Program-made: the position numbers and the translations under genes
Notes under the pieces: model-generated
What the model saw: the letters and a program-made list of their open reading frames with translations, nothing else
What the model was told of the DNA's origin: nothing
The model's database searches: none
Shown here: positions 12,421-25,400 of the stretch, piece after piece
Layout of the letters: every line of letters begins with the position of its first letter
How positions within the stretch are numbered: position 1 is the first letter of the stretch
Assembly (NCBI RefSeq): GCF_032854445.1
Contig: NC_088300.1
Location: 68,300,984-68,360,983 of the forward strand
Source: Liolophura sinensis
Taxonomy: Eukaryota > Mollusca > Polyplacophora > Chitonida > Chitonidae
Direction of reading: 5' to 3'
DNA: 60,000 nucleotides

Positions 12421-14404
12421 GGCAGGTTTACACTAAACCATGCTTGAGACTGTCTATAAATCTGATAGCCTTCCTGTGAAATAATCTTGATATTCAAAGC
12501 ACTGATTTTTCAGAAACACCATGCAGCTTAGATCTCCATATTTCCAGTCTAGCTATATTTAAGATATTACAAAATAACCCCCACCTGAATGAGTGCAACC
12601 GTCGTATGTAAAACATAGAAAACATATATGGGCTTATTGAATACTAGAATTATAGAATAAAATGTTTTTATTTCTACAAATTCCGAAGATCGCAAAACAG
12701 ACAGGAAAATGCTTAGTTATTAAATGTTATTAACCTCAAACATCCTTCCATTTGTCCACCCTGCCTATAGCAGTTCAGCTGTGTTTCCCCACAATGTATA
12801 TACAGGAGCCTAGACGATCACATTTTCTTGTCGCACTGACCAACTATATACCCGGTGGGCATAAAAATGGGCCGTACTTTGATGCTGCATTGCTCTATTA
12901 TCCTATGTTCAAACCCTTTCAAACTTTAGGCATTCAAATGGCATGATTTTGTTAATATACTGACCAATTTTCAAGGTCATAGCTTGAGCAATCTGTACAC
13001 AGGGTTAATATAAAAAAATAGCCTCAAAAACGCACGTTCTGGTGACCCACCTTGCATCACCTGTCAGGTGGCATGAGTAGAGCGCGCTGCATCTGTGTGA
13101 CACGGGTCAATCAAGTGTCGTTTGGAAGAATTGTCTTGCTCTAGTGTCAGAGAAAACCTTCTGCCAGATAGGCACAAGTTTTGCTGAATTAAGATGCTTT
13201 TCTCTGTGGCGGAAAAAGGAATTGATCGCCTTTTTACGTAAAACAAGGTAGAACATCATTTTAAAATGTACGGAACATGTGTTTTGGTCTGTTTACTTAG
13301 GACATGACGGCTTTTGAGAGTGTAAATTTTTAGAAGTTGACGTAAGAGGGTTTCGGAGATATTGAATGTCAAAGTACGGTCAATTTTTTAAGCCCACCCG
13401 ATATATACATATACCAGAGTACAGCGAAATTTCCCAACAATGATAATTTGTTGGTTTATTCAGACTTTGCTAAACTTGAAATAACACTAATTTTTCACCA
13501 AACATATCTGTGATAAGTGCGCCTTAAAGATATGCGGGTCCAAGTCTATTGTCTATTTTTGCCTTTGCAGTGACTTTCGTGGGCAATTTTGTAACGTTGT
13601 ATTCATGGGAACTAGAAAAATGCCAATGGTCACGCTTAGACCCGATTGCGTGGGAAAAGGTATACTGGGTCTATCGGGGAGGCTATATTTAGGCCTGTTT
13701 GATACAAGCCTTGCTACAATTAATCATTTTCGTATCGAACTATCGTGCCTTTTTGTATTAAAACTGTGTACACTATTAGAGAAGGTTATAGCACCTTAAG
13801 TACTGCAACTGTCGGTGTGTGATTACCAGCAAACGGCTTTACCACTGTGCAAGATCGTCTGTCATTCAAAAAGCCTGACCACTTTAGCTAAAGCTTTCAT
13901 TTACAAAAGCCGTGACAGGAGTGTTTATTCAATCAGCAATAGCCGGTGAGTTGTCTATCTATCGGGATATAATTACTCTATTTCATACCGACTGACACGG
14001 GAAGGAAATGCTATCATGGTCGATTTGTTGGCGACAAATAATCGATAGGTTCCCAGGCACAGAAAGGTTTTGAATGGAAGGATTTTATGGAAATTAATCA
14101 TCCACAAAGTGCATTTTAGTAAGATATGAGCGAGAAACATGTAGATATGGTGGTGATGGAGTACTAGATGAAGGTACATGCGTATGCTCACAGTTTGGTT
14201 ATGCACAAACCTATAGCATCAGTACACCGTGAAGAGACACTTTTATAGACAAATTGGTTAATTGCGCATCCAAACAATTCTTCCTGCAGACAAAAAATTT
14301 ACCCTTATTTTAAGGAGTTTTGAGGCTCACGACTATCGTGGCGAAAAGCAAACCTCACATAGCCACCTCACTGAGAACACCTTATTTCTAATTGCAACAA
14401 TTTG
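12421..14404. other. No gene seen
   Basis: Short frames only and no repeat recognised. The sequence is AT-rich and unremarkable. Confidence 0.5.
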
Positions 14405-14641
14405 GTACCCTCAAGAAATTAATCTGTCTCAAAGACGCCAGAATGTATGCTGTTATTATAACACAATATTGTGTCACATTCAGTTTAATATCCTGTTAGT
14501 CTAATAGAAAGGTTATGTTGAATTAACAGACTATGCGTGTTGTATTTAAGAAAATGATCTGCTGCAAAAACAAAATACTTTCTAGCATCACCCAGATAGC
14601 AGACTGTCTGTTGAATTTAACAGATTAATTTTTTTGAGTGT
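14405..14641. mobile_element. Foldback MITE, copy 3 (opposite core orientation)
   Basis: Ends CCCTCAAG and TTTGAGTG, flanked by TA on both sides, which would fit a Tc1/mariner-type TA duplication. The core reads CTGTTAGTCTAATAG, the reverse of the core in the other two copies. About 237 bp, no coding capacity. Confidence 0.58.
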
Positions 14642-14825
14642 ATCATCACTGTCACAGTATACATGGAGGCTTGCATCAAGGATACGCAGACCACATATGT
14701 ACCTACGTTGAGTGTATTGCACATTGTAGGTCTCGTAATTTCCAAAATTAAAGACCTTGCTTGGAAGATGGAAATAACCTTTGTGTTGCAAACCAAACAA
14801 CCCTTGTGTAATATTTGAACAACTC

Positions 14826-15112
14826 CGTCTTGTGTTGAATTAACGCAAGTTCTTGTCGGATGTTTTACACAATACTTGTGTCAAAATACAGAATGTTTTT
14901 GTTGTATTGCATAAATTACATGTACATCATTTTGGTTCAACACAAGTGTTGTTATTTTGTAACACAAACATGTGTACTTCACATTTATTTAACACATGTT
15001 TGTGCTGGGACAACACGTCTTTGTTAAATGAAAGCAACACGTTTGCGTGCGTAGTGGCATTTTTTAGCTCAGTTCTTTTGGAAATTGAGGTTTGCTCACA
15101 AGGCTTCGGCAA
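14826..15112. repeat. Degenerate AACACA/TGTGTT-rich stretch
   Basis: AACACA-type motifs and their complements recur every 20-30 bases (for example AACACAAGTGTTG at about 14939, AACACATGTTTGTG at about 14991, AACACGTTTGCG at about 15037). Both strands stay open by chance here; no gene is called. Confidence 0.45.
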
Positions 15113-15526
15113 GCAGTGAAGTATCTGAGGTTTCTTGTGTCATTGTTCACTCCGGTTATTTTTGTTCCATCCACCGGTAAACCGGACACTGAGAATCTAA
15201 TAATATACAGTATATAAATAAATTCATGTTTCTGACACCTTCACAGCCCAACGTTAGGCGACAATTATACACTTGTGCCTTCTTTGTCCACATTTTCAAA
15301 GTCCAGTTTTAAGACAATATTGATTATCATGCGGTTGCCTCCTATACTGGCGAGCCTATCTATAGACAAGTACGTGTTGCACAAACTTATCACTTTAGGA
15401 ATTTAACCCAGCCTTGAGTCAGCTTGAAAAGCGTAGTTCTACTTCAAGTTCAATTTCAGGAGGTGAATTGTCTTTCATTCTGATTTATGTGTATTTGTTG
15501 CTTTGCGAAATACTCAATTTTGTATT

Positions 15527-15650
15527 TTATTGGTGTTTTATGACGTAAATAAAATTATCTCACTTATAGGACGCTGATTTGTACCATGGAGGAAGTAAAC
15601 CAGAATGAGCGGGGGAAACCAATAACCATCAGCTGATGGTAGACCTTTCC
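15527..15650 (-). mobile_element. SINE family A, 3' part, reverse orientation
   Basis: Reads as the reverse complement of the family tail and body: ATTGGTGTTTTATGACGT, then a stretch matching the CACCATAATGCTGG region with mismatches, then GGGGGAAACCAATAACCATC. Diverged. Confidence 0.5.
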
Positions 15651-16563
15651 ACTAAAAACCAGAGGCACTAAACTGAAGAATTTTTCACTTAAACGATTTC
15701 GGCATGTCTTTAGGCAGGTGAAATCCCAGTACCCGGAATACACTGATCTTGGCCGAGATACGGGCGATCTTTTCTTTCAGTTTGGCAAATACTTGCAGCA
15801 GTTTTAAAAAAGTAAATCATTAGAGATTTGCATGTTTAGGGGTTTACGATATAGACGCACATGGTGGGTGGAGGAAACATTGGAAAAATACAAACACATA
15901 CTGTGTCACTGTAAGGTATGTAGGACATTATAAGATGTTTACCGACCAACTAAAGAGTATTTCACTTGTATGTCAGGGTTATGGTTGGAGAAATGAGAAG
16001 AATGCTGTGCAAATCATGGCCCTTTGCAAAAAATCCGACCAAAGATTCTGGCTAACACCAAAAGTGGACCAGGAAAGCCGGATTTGAATCTTCGAACCAA
16101 TTGGTCTGATGCGTGGAAGCCATCGAGGTCTTCCGGCACCAATTACGCCGTGTTCAATTACATTTAACTTACAAGACAACGACCAGCATTGAAGAGGGAG
16201 GCAACCGGTGAGACCCAAGACCACTCGCAGGTTACTAGAAGACCATCCCACAAACGACCGAAGAGGACGATTGTCTGACGGAAACATTTTGATAGACAGC
16301 GGTATTGTGGTAATCATTAACTGATCATATAAAACTCATTATTTTTCAGAGCAATGATTTTATTTACACATATCAAATAGACCGGTTGTATGCTGACGCC
16401 ATTATCTATAAACGCTGTGTGTTGTGACATTAGAAGCTAGGTAAAAGTTAATTACAGGCTGAAGTGCTTTACACAGAGACTAAGTTGACAATGTTGTCGC
16501 TAACCCACTGTTCCGCCTTGAAACTTCCCTTCTGGATTCCATATAGGCAGAATATATTTCCTT

Positions 16564-16902
16564 CTACTTCGGAAGTACAGCTTTAACAGTTTGTCTGAAA
16601 TGATTCTTCCAATGATGTGCTTCCAGTACGCAATATCCACGCATTCCTGGGTTCACTGCCCTTGGAAAATCGCTTGCACTCTTTATCCAAACAATGAAGG
16701 AACTGTGCAATTGAAGTCCTAATGAACTGAAAAAGCTATCTGTAAACACCTGTCGGAAGTTATTTTTATTACAGTTCGCTGAAAAAATCAATATGATGGC
16801 TCTTGCCCCTCTTGTCGGTGCATTGTCGGTGTAGGTAGTGACGTCATCATGTAACAGGATTAAATTTTCTATTTCACAAGGAAAGATATCACCTACATAC
16901 AA
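16564..16902 (-). CDS. Unassigned open frame, possible exon
   Basis: A 112-codon minus-strand frame with balanced composition: IENLILLHDDVTTYTDN, ARAIILIFSANCNKNNFRQ, then VNPGMRGYCVLEAHHW, ending KAVLPK and TAG. An acceptor-like GTTTGTATGTAG lies at its 5' side. No family is recognised and no partner exon was found; it may be chance or a relic of a mobile element. Confidence 0.2.
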   Translation of the reverse strand: MYVGDIFPCEIENLILLHDDVTTYTDNAPTRGARAIILIFSANCNKNNFRQVFTDSFFSSLGLQLHSSFIVWIKSASDFPRAVNPGMRGYCVLEAHHWKNHFRQTVKAVLPK

Positions 16903-17524
16903 ACATTTGGGATGTACAAAACGCTAAATATGATGATATAAATGTAAATCCAGATTTTTAACGACTTCATTGGTTGTTGATTTAAAGGAATGCATCAATT
17001 AAAAAAAGTTAAATATGTACATATTTATAGTGATAAATAGAATATTTACACATCATTCCACGCTCAGTACCATATTATGTGAGCAAACACACATATTAAT
17101 AAAGGAAATATGTTTCACTTGGAGAAAATAACAGCTTTGGAACAGTTACCTTGAGCAGTAATACTTTGGTGTGTAAAGAGGTCCGTTGAGGGAGCATTTT
17201 GTCTAAACATATGCAATATGGCTCAACAGCTTATCAAAGTTACAGGAATTCAAACATATACTTGGCTCAAAATTACACAGCAGGCTGATACTATGCTGGT
17301 GGATGACACTGATTTCCACATTCTCTTCAATTACATGTACACGTTACCGTCCTGTATACAGGTAAATCTGTACCTGTGCAAACACAGCTGCCCTCAACGT
17401 GGATACCCATTGACAAAAAGCTCCAAGAAGCACTCTTCATTACAACATGTGTGACATTTGACACCTGCGGGTAATACCGTCTGATTAATCTGGACCTTCA
17501 GATCAATATATTTATCCACTTCAC

Positions 17525-17990
17525 ACAGACAACACCAGACGGGGATGGTGTCGCTTGCTTCTGTCTCTGTCACTGATAACAGTAATTCTTCTCAATGCAT
17601 TTACCCATTTTATACACCAGACCAGCATTGGATGGATAGGGTATAGGTTGCTTCTGTTTCACCCTAATGATCACAGTAATTCTGGTCATTGCCTTTATCC
17701 ATTTCACACACCTTAAGCGTAACACCAGACCAGTATGATATGGATAGGGTATAGGTTGCTTCTGTTTCACGCTGATGATCACAGTAATTCTTGTCATTGC
17801 CTTTATCCATTTCACACACCTTACGTCTAACACCAGACCAGTATCAGATTGGTTACAGGGTATATTTTGGTTTTATTTTGGTCATTGACAACTGTAATTC
17901 GGTTCAATGCGTTCATTCATGTTGCACACCAAACACCTGGCCAGCATCAGAAGTGACATTTCGCTTGACTCCATCTCACTGCATTGTTGG
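17525..17990. repeat. About 108-bp tandem repeat, about 4 copies
   Basis: GGATAGGGTATAGGTTGCTT starts successive units at 17634 and 17742 (period 108). More diverged units flank them; each contains a CACAGTAATTCT block and an ACACCAGACCAG block. Confidence 0.8.
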
Positions 17991-18337
17991 TGACTGTGTA
18001 ATTACTTCTGCATAAAATATTTCACGCAGAGAAAAAGCCAGAGAGGGATGTGAATGAATACCCATTCACATCTTAAACAGTAATGTATCTTTGGTCACTG
18101 TAACTGTACGTTGTACGCAATTATTCCTACAACTAAGAACCTGTCCACCTGCTCCTGTCTACACACCTTCAGTGTTCAACAGTTAATCAGGTTCCAAGAC
18201 AAGCCAACCGATAAATGTGTTACAGAACTGTAAAGCTATGTCAATTTGAAGTCGACAGGACACTTCACTGAATTTGCTACTGAGCAAACAGTTTGAGCAT
18301 TTCGATTCATGATTAAAGTTTGACCAAATTGGAACAA

Positions 18338-19203
18338 TCTTGACAAGCCAACACAAGACTATGAAAACGCCTTGATAATCCAACAAAAGGCCATAAAACA
18401 GCCTTTTCAACCCAATGAAAGGCTATAAAACAGTCTTTTCAACCCAACGAAAGGCTATATAACAGCCTTGACAATTCAATACGACCATTAAATAGTCTTG
18501 ATAATCCAATGCAAGACCATGAATTCAAACAGCCTTGACAAGCCAACACAAGACTACTAAATGGCCTTGACAATGCAAGATTATGAATCCAAACAGCATT
18601 AACAATCCACCATGTGACCATACCGAACAGCCTTGACAATCCACCATGTGACTATGTGAAACATGGCTATAAAACAGCCCTGACAAGCCAACACAAGGCT
18701 ATAACACAGCCTTGACAATCCAACAAGACTACTAAATAGCCTTGACAATGCGAGACTATCAATTCACACAGCCCTGACAATCCACCATGGGACTATATGG
18801 AATAGCCTGGACAATGGAACATGGCTATGAAACAGCCCTGACAAGCCAACACAAGACTAGAAAACAGTCTTGACAAGCCAACATAAGACTACAAAACAGC
18901 CTTGACAAGCCAACATAAGACTACAAAACAGCCTTGACAAGCCAACACAAGACTATAAAACAGCCTTGACAAGCCAACATAAGACTACAAAACAGCCTTG
19001 ACAAGCCAACACAAGACTATAAAACAGCCTTGACAAGCCAACATAAGACTATAAAACAGCCTTGACAAGCCAACATAAGGCAATAGAACAGCCTTGACAA
19101 GCCAACACATGACTATAAAACAGCCTTGATAATCCAACACAAGACTATGAAAAAGCCTTGATAATCCAACACAAGACTATGAAAAAGTCTTGATAATCCA
19201 GTA
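18338..19203. repeat. 32-bp minisatellite downstream of LRRC56
   Basis: Units of CAGCCTTGACAAGCCAACA + (T/C)AAGACTA(T/C)AAAA repeat about 25 times. They are most regular at 18890-19130 and decay towards both edges. It ends about 50 bp from the LRRC56 stop codon on the 3' side of that gene. Confidence 0.9.
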
Positions 19204-19251
19204 GACCTATGAGCTTGCATGTATGTAAATCTCCTCTCTTCACACTTCTCT

Positions 19252-19420
19252 TCATAGTCCCTCCCCAGGCCATGACTTCTGTGACGGTACGGGAACATTT
19301 GGTAGTTGTCGCTTGACTCGTAACTGACTAGGTAAGGCTAGAGCAGCCCTTGATGTGGGTACTCTGCTGGTTACACCTGAAACTCCAGATGCCGGTCTCA
19401 ATGGTTCATGGACACTTGGT
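19252..19420 (-). CDS. LRRC56: LRRC56 exon 12 (terminal)
   Basis: Acceptor TTGGATTTTACAG. The first base completes an Arg codon with exon 11. The exon reads PSVHEPLRPASGVSGV and ends SQKSWPGEGL then TGA at 19254-19252. A 32-bp minisatellite begins about 50 bp downstream of the stop, so it probably lies in or next to the 3' untranslated region. Confidence 0.85.
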
Positions 19421-22400
19421 CTGTAAAATCCAAGAGAAAAATGTATACACTTCAAAAGGAACAGCAACATGTTTAATGTTGGTACTGTTACTCTAGATAC
19501 TGTAGTGCATATGCAGCTTAAATTGCAAATGATTGACTGACTGAATAACTGGTGTTTCTACCCCTCTTGCACTAGGCACGACAAACAATACACACTTGGA
19601 AAAAAAATGCTGATGGGTATCTTCATTTCTCTTATTTTGCACTCTTTAAGAAGTCAATGATTTATTTTATTCGGGCTTTTGCAAAAATATTTCAGAATAT
19701 AACAACTAAATCGCTGTATTTAAAACTGAAGGTGATGCAGCAAGACTGCATCTGCACACATGACCTCACTGGTTTAGGGACAATCATGTGCAGCAAAATC
19801 GAGTGACAAGTTGTACTGTTTACTCGAGGATTTTTTCACTTTATCTAATGACGGTCAATTTTATGCGTGGAGAAAATTTGAGTGCACAGAGTAAACCACT
19901 GACCTATGGCCACTTACTGACCAACTTTGTGACATGTAACATACATGCACATCATTTTAGTGGAAGACAGGTGGTCTTCAATGTACATCGTAGATCAATT
20001 ATTGTCACCAAGGTCCCTCACGCAGCGACAGTGAGGGAATGTACAAATTCCCTGTCCAAGATAAAGTCTGAGCCTGCACCATAAGCATATTAGTGATTGA
20101 AAGGCAAGCGCCTGCATCCAGTAGACCACAGCCTGTATCCAGTAGACCACAGCCTGTATCCAGTAGACCACAGCCTGCCCCAAATCTGCCGATAGCACAG
20201 AGTTACATATATTGCTCAGCGGTCAGCGGAAACAGTGATCAGCCAACTGATCATTCTTTCAGTCTTCCATATTCATTTCATAGACCAAAAAAAAAACCAA
20301 AAAAAAAACCAAAGGTCTGTCACTGGGTTGCCTGCATGTTAAACCTGGTTTTCACAAACTACTAGTTACATGTAGTTTGTAAAGCTACATGTACTAGTGT
20401 ACCACATACCTTTCTCTGGTAGAGTTCTTTGGGATGGAAGGCACTGGAGGCTTGGTTGGTATGACTGATGGGATAGGGCTTTGATGGTTTACCCCTACAG
20501 AACGGACACTGCAAGGTGACGGTTGCCTCAATGTTCTCAGGTCAGCTGATACTCCGTCACCATCCTCAAATGATGGCCCCTGTCTGCCCTGGGGACGAGG
20601 CGCTGCAGAAGCCGTAGGTTGGTGAGTGTCTGTCTGGTGGGTGGGGGTGTGGTATCTACGAGAACGGAATTCTGGAGTTCTTGGTCTTCCTGCACATTTA
20701 AGAGTTAAGAGAAAGGAATGAATTTGTAATGCATACAAAACAAAATGACATTTATGCTTGTTGTTTGAAATTTTATTTAATATAAGCAGCAAATGAAGGA
20801 GCTCACTGTATTCCCATGAGCCTGTTTTAGACCAACCACACTGTGCCAATTTTTAACCTTGCTCCTATTATTAGATCATAGTGCTGCATTAAGTGTTTGA
20901 ACCAAACCGGTAAGAGCATATTGTATCATTACAAAGACAACCTCTTTCACACCAAATAAACAAAAGTCTGATAGCATAATTTATGAAAAACACTTGCTTC
21001 TGAACTTTTTTGTACACCAAATCATTAATATTGGTTGTCTATTTTAATACACTAAAACTTTTGCTATATGTGCATGGAGTCAGAACTACTGCCTTCTTTT
21101 TGAATGGAAGTGCATTTTTTCTTTTGACTTAAAGGAGAAGAAAATTTAAATATCAGTCAAATACCATTGAAGAGAGTATGTAATTCCTCGCAGGTGCATA
21201 CCATAAAAAATTCTAACATGTACCTCAAGTTGATAAATTATAAATAAAGTCAGCACCAAAATCCGCTGTGGGCGACTCCATTTTGCCTAAGAACTAGTCC
21301 TGAAGTCTTCTGTGTTAGGAGGAGAATTGCTGTCGGAACCCGGAAGTGCAGTTCGTACATTTCCGGAAGAACTCTTCTTCCCAGAAGGTAGCGTACAGTA
21401 CAGTTCGTTTTCAGCTTGACGACCGGGAAGCCAGAATGTTAGACCTAGGTTCTGAGTTTACACGAACACTTTGACAGTTTTAACGACTCCCATTGGCTGA
21501 GAGGCAACACACCCCCAGCATAAATTACAGGGTGTTAAAGATGGAGGACGCCATGGACTCAGCGATTTATGCCAGTTTTCCCTTTTCCAGGTTTTTACTT
21601 GTATGGCGAGGAAAAATCGCAAAATTATGCAGCTGGCACCACCAGATCTTTGCAGCCTATAGTGTCCTGTTTTTAAGTTTTCTTCTCCTTTAAGTATAAT
21701 AAATATACAACTGAGTGTAAAACTATAGCTATTGTTTTTCTTTGTATCTGTATTCTCTTTATTCTTTGCTACAACTGACATTAATTCAAACCTTCAATTC
21801 ACAGACCCTGTCAAATACATGTGACTTGTCACAGACAATGCAACAGTCTGCTTGAGGGAAAGCACCATCGCATTCCACTCTCAACATATTATACTTGGGT
21901 GTATGAAGTGAGACGCCCTTTGTGCCTTCGATCAGTTCAAGAAATCCCTTCTCAAAGAATGTTGTGATCGAAGGAGATATTTAATGGACAGTAGTTTATG
22001 ATTAAACAGAATGATCAGGTTTAATTATTTGTTCAGCTTCTTAATGAAGCCAATTTACACTTGACTATGGTCAGGATGATAGACAGGCCTCGTGTGGGGA
22101 GATGAAGTATTTGTAGACACTGATGCTTTCATTTTTGGATTTTTACGCCTTTATTTTTTGGGTGGGTGCAAGTGGACGCAGTGCAAAAAGCTTTCAACTA
22201 TAGTCTTCTTTTTCTCGTTGTTTTTACACTGTAACTATTGTGAATGCCATTGTAAGCTGGACCACAGCACTTGTCCATTAATCAGTACTTTGAAAAGGAG
22301 AGAGTTCAAAGTAAACATAACAAATGTCTATAATTAACTCATCAATAGATTCACTATCCAGTACTTATAATAATTAGATTGGGGGATCTGATGTTAACTC

Positions 22401-25400
22401 AAAAGCACAGCAGGAAAATTATGGAGAGAGAACTAACCGCATGAAATGACTCAATTACACGGTGCTGTATGTTGGCATTAAATGAAGCTGACATTGGTAC
22501 ATGCATGTACATGAATGAATCTGACTCACCATAAGTTTGTGCCTTTAAATAGCATTATAAATAATGCATGTGAACTCATGGAATTTGATTAGTCTAATGA
22601 AAATAGAATAAATGCTGTATAAATTTCATACAATTTGTTGAATTTCGACAAAACGCACTGTATTAATGTGGCATTTGGAATGCAGCTTGTCGTATTTTTA
22701 TTCGACCAGAATTCTAGAATTCTATGAGTTTATATGACTAGTTGCACTGTTTGAAGGCAGCTTTATCACAAAGTACTGGTGTGAAAGTAAAGAGGGCCTT
22801 CACTTTTCAAATTCATTACAACATTGCCTTGGTCAAAGAGAGAAGTTCATGACCAGCTGAGGATGTGTTTGGCTATGGCTTCAAGTGAGGAGGTTTGCTA
22901 GGATAAGGCAAGCTGTGATAGTTTCCTCTGAGCTCGACCTTTTTTCCCTTCACACATATTATGTTCTGAACAAAGTCAAGTACCCATCAAGTGATTGAAT
23001 TATCCTTGAGTTAAAAAGCACCCAAAATAGTCAAATTGAATAAATCAACAAGTGAAAGTGAAAAAATGAAAAACATCTGTACTTTTTTGTTAAACTATCA
23101 TCATTTACATGCCATTAGACTTTGACATACATACATACATAAAAAAAAAAATCATTATGAATGTAATAAAACATAGCGAAGTATACCCATAACTTGTGTC
23201 AATAATTCATTCTGTCCATGTACAAACTTACTTTTAACCAACTGTGCCAGAACCACATTCATTTATCTCATAAATATGGAAACTGTCACTCATGAAAGGC
23301 AAATTGTTTTACAAAAATCTGTACAAATAACAAATAGGTAAAAACTTTGGTCATAATGAATTGTTTTGTGAAAAAGTCTCTTAAGTGTGATGATTGAGGG
23401 ATGTACAAAAACATATCAGTTTCCACTGACTTTGGCTTTCACCAAAGAACTGAGAGAGCTGTGATTTACAACTGCTTGAGCCGTGAGGAGACATGCTGAC
23501 CATCAATCATCTGTATTTACCACACAATCTCTTTGTCTCATGTTATTTAAGTGCAAAATCAAAAAGGGTTATTGTAATCAGTCTTGCATGTCTTTGAAGA
23601 ACAAAAACAACTGAGTCAGATACACGCATTGACAACAGACATGATCATCCCTGTTACAGTAAAGCCAAGCCTGGACTAGAGCTTATACAGTGTGTGCATG
23701 TATACTTACTTACCAGAATTTAGTGTTAAATCACAAGAATGAAATCCTTTTCTACTCAGTATTTCAGCATTTTGTGGTGCCATTGTGCGCAGTAATAAAT
23801 GGATAGCAGTGACAAGTGACACTGTGCATTACTATTGAACTTTAAACAGTTTACTTCAATGCCCACTTGTCATTGGCCATATCCACACAATAGAGATTTA
23901 TAAATATTCACGCCATTGTTATCCATTTACTATTCCTGCTAACGCTAGAGTATAAAATGATTCATTCTACAGATTATTATGAACACTATTTGCTTTAATT
24001 TATATATTTCATTGGTGTTCTATGATGTACTCAAGAATATTTCACTTTATACTTGATGGTAGCCTGCATCATGGTGGGAGACACCTATGACATTCCGCAG
24101 GATGCTACCAGACCAAGAGAGGAAGTTGGCCTAAACTGGACCTGAACTCACAGCCACGGCTCTTGAGTCATCGTGCTGCACTACCATGCTAACCATTTGG
24201 CCACAGAGGTTCCAAGACACTATTTCTTTTTTACACAAAAATTCTTTCATTGTTGAACAACTAGATTTTGTTCTTACCTAAGTCAGTTGTGGGTTGAGTA
24301 GGGGGTTTGACATGTCCTGTAGCCACTGGCTGTTGGGTGGTATCTATAGTGCTGGAGAGGACCTGGATACCTGACTCCTCCTCAGACTCCACATCTTCAT
24401 CAGAGTCTGTCAGATCCTCACTATCAGACCAGTCAGCTGTCTCATTGGGCACTATCCTCAGCACCTGAGGAGCTTTCTCCTTCTGGATCTTTTTTATCAC
24501 CCTGTTCACATCGAAACCAAAAATTGAAGTTTCCTCTTTTGCCACTCTTACAACCTTCACGCAGGTGGTTAAGAAATCGGCATACATGTAGGTGCAAATC
24601 AAGATGCCCCTATTGTATTCGAAAAGTGGCATCAAAAACTTTTTCTGATATAAAACCTGATCTGAAAATGCATGTTGTTTTTGTCAAAATCTCAACAGAA
24701 ATCTGTTACAATAAAATAAGGCACAGTACTTACTCGTCATGGTGCTCTCTCCATGCTTTCAGGTCTTCCAGTAATTCTTCACTGTTCTGCCCTTCTAATG
24801 GCGCTGGGTCGTATGTGTGTTCAGCTTTATGACGGTACTGCGGTCAAGGAACCAAGAAGGGTGAAATATGATATAAATTGTATGTACAGCATTTCATGAC
24901 AGAAAAGATACTGTGTACAAAACTGGATCTCAAACTGCCTTTGTACATGTACCTTAACTCAACCTTTTCAACCACCTCTACAACCAATATTTTGAAACAT
25001 TCTGAGAGAACTATGAAGTGTAGAGCAATAATTTGCACATTTTATGAAGCTTGCATCTTTACAGTGACAAAAGCAAGTAATTTTTAGTGTCACTGTCATA
25101 ATAAATTTCACTGAACAAATGCTTTTGTCGATGAAAAGGTTGAAGATTTACTGTACATCTGATTTCACTGACTGATTGGTTTTGCTGAAAAATGTTCACT
25201 GCTCGCATATTATGTTGCACAAAATTCAGGCCTGGGAAAGGCGTTCTGAGGTTTGTTTAGAGTGTTGGATGAACTGTAAATTACAGCACCATAAGTAATA
25301 CTTTATCACATTTATTTGCATTTTGGGGGCAAACGTTGAGGTCATTTACCGTATAGATGTATTTCTGCTAGACAACGTCAGGTTGATGATTAGAGGAAAC

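Noticed and set aside
15979-16317. 112-codon minus-strand frame
   Set aside because: No splice borders, no family resemblance, and Trp/Ser/Leu-rich composition typical of chance frames.
20394-20849. Single 151-codon minus-strand gene
   Set aside because: The frame is LRRC56 exon 11 extended by intron sequence at both ends; splice sites and phase place it in the spliced gene.
21458-21781. 107-codon minus-strand frame
   Set aside because: It lies mostly inside the TTAA-flanked MITE and has no protein-like motif.
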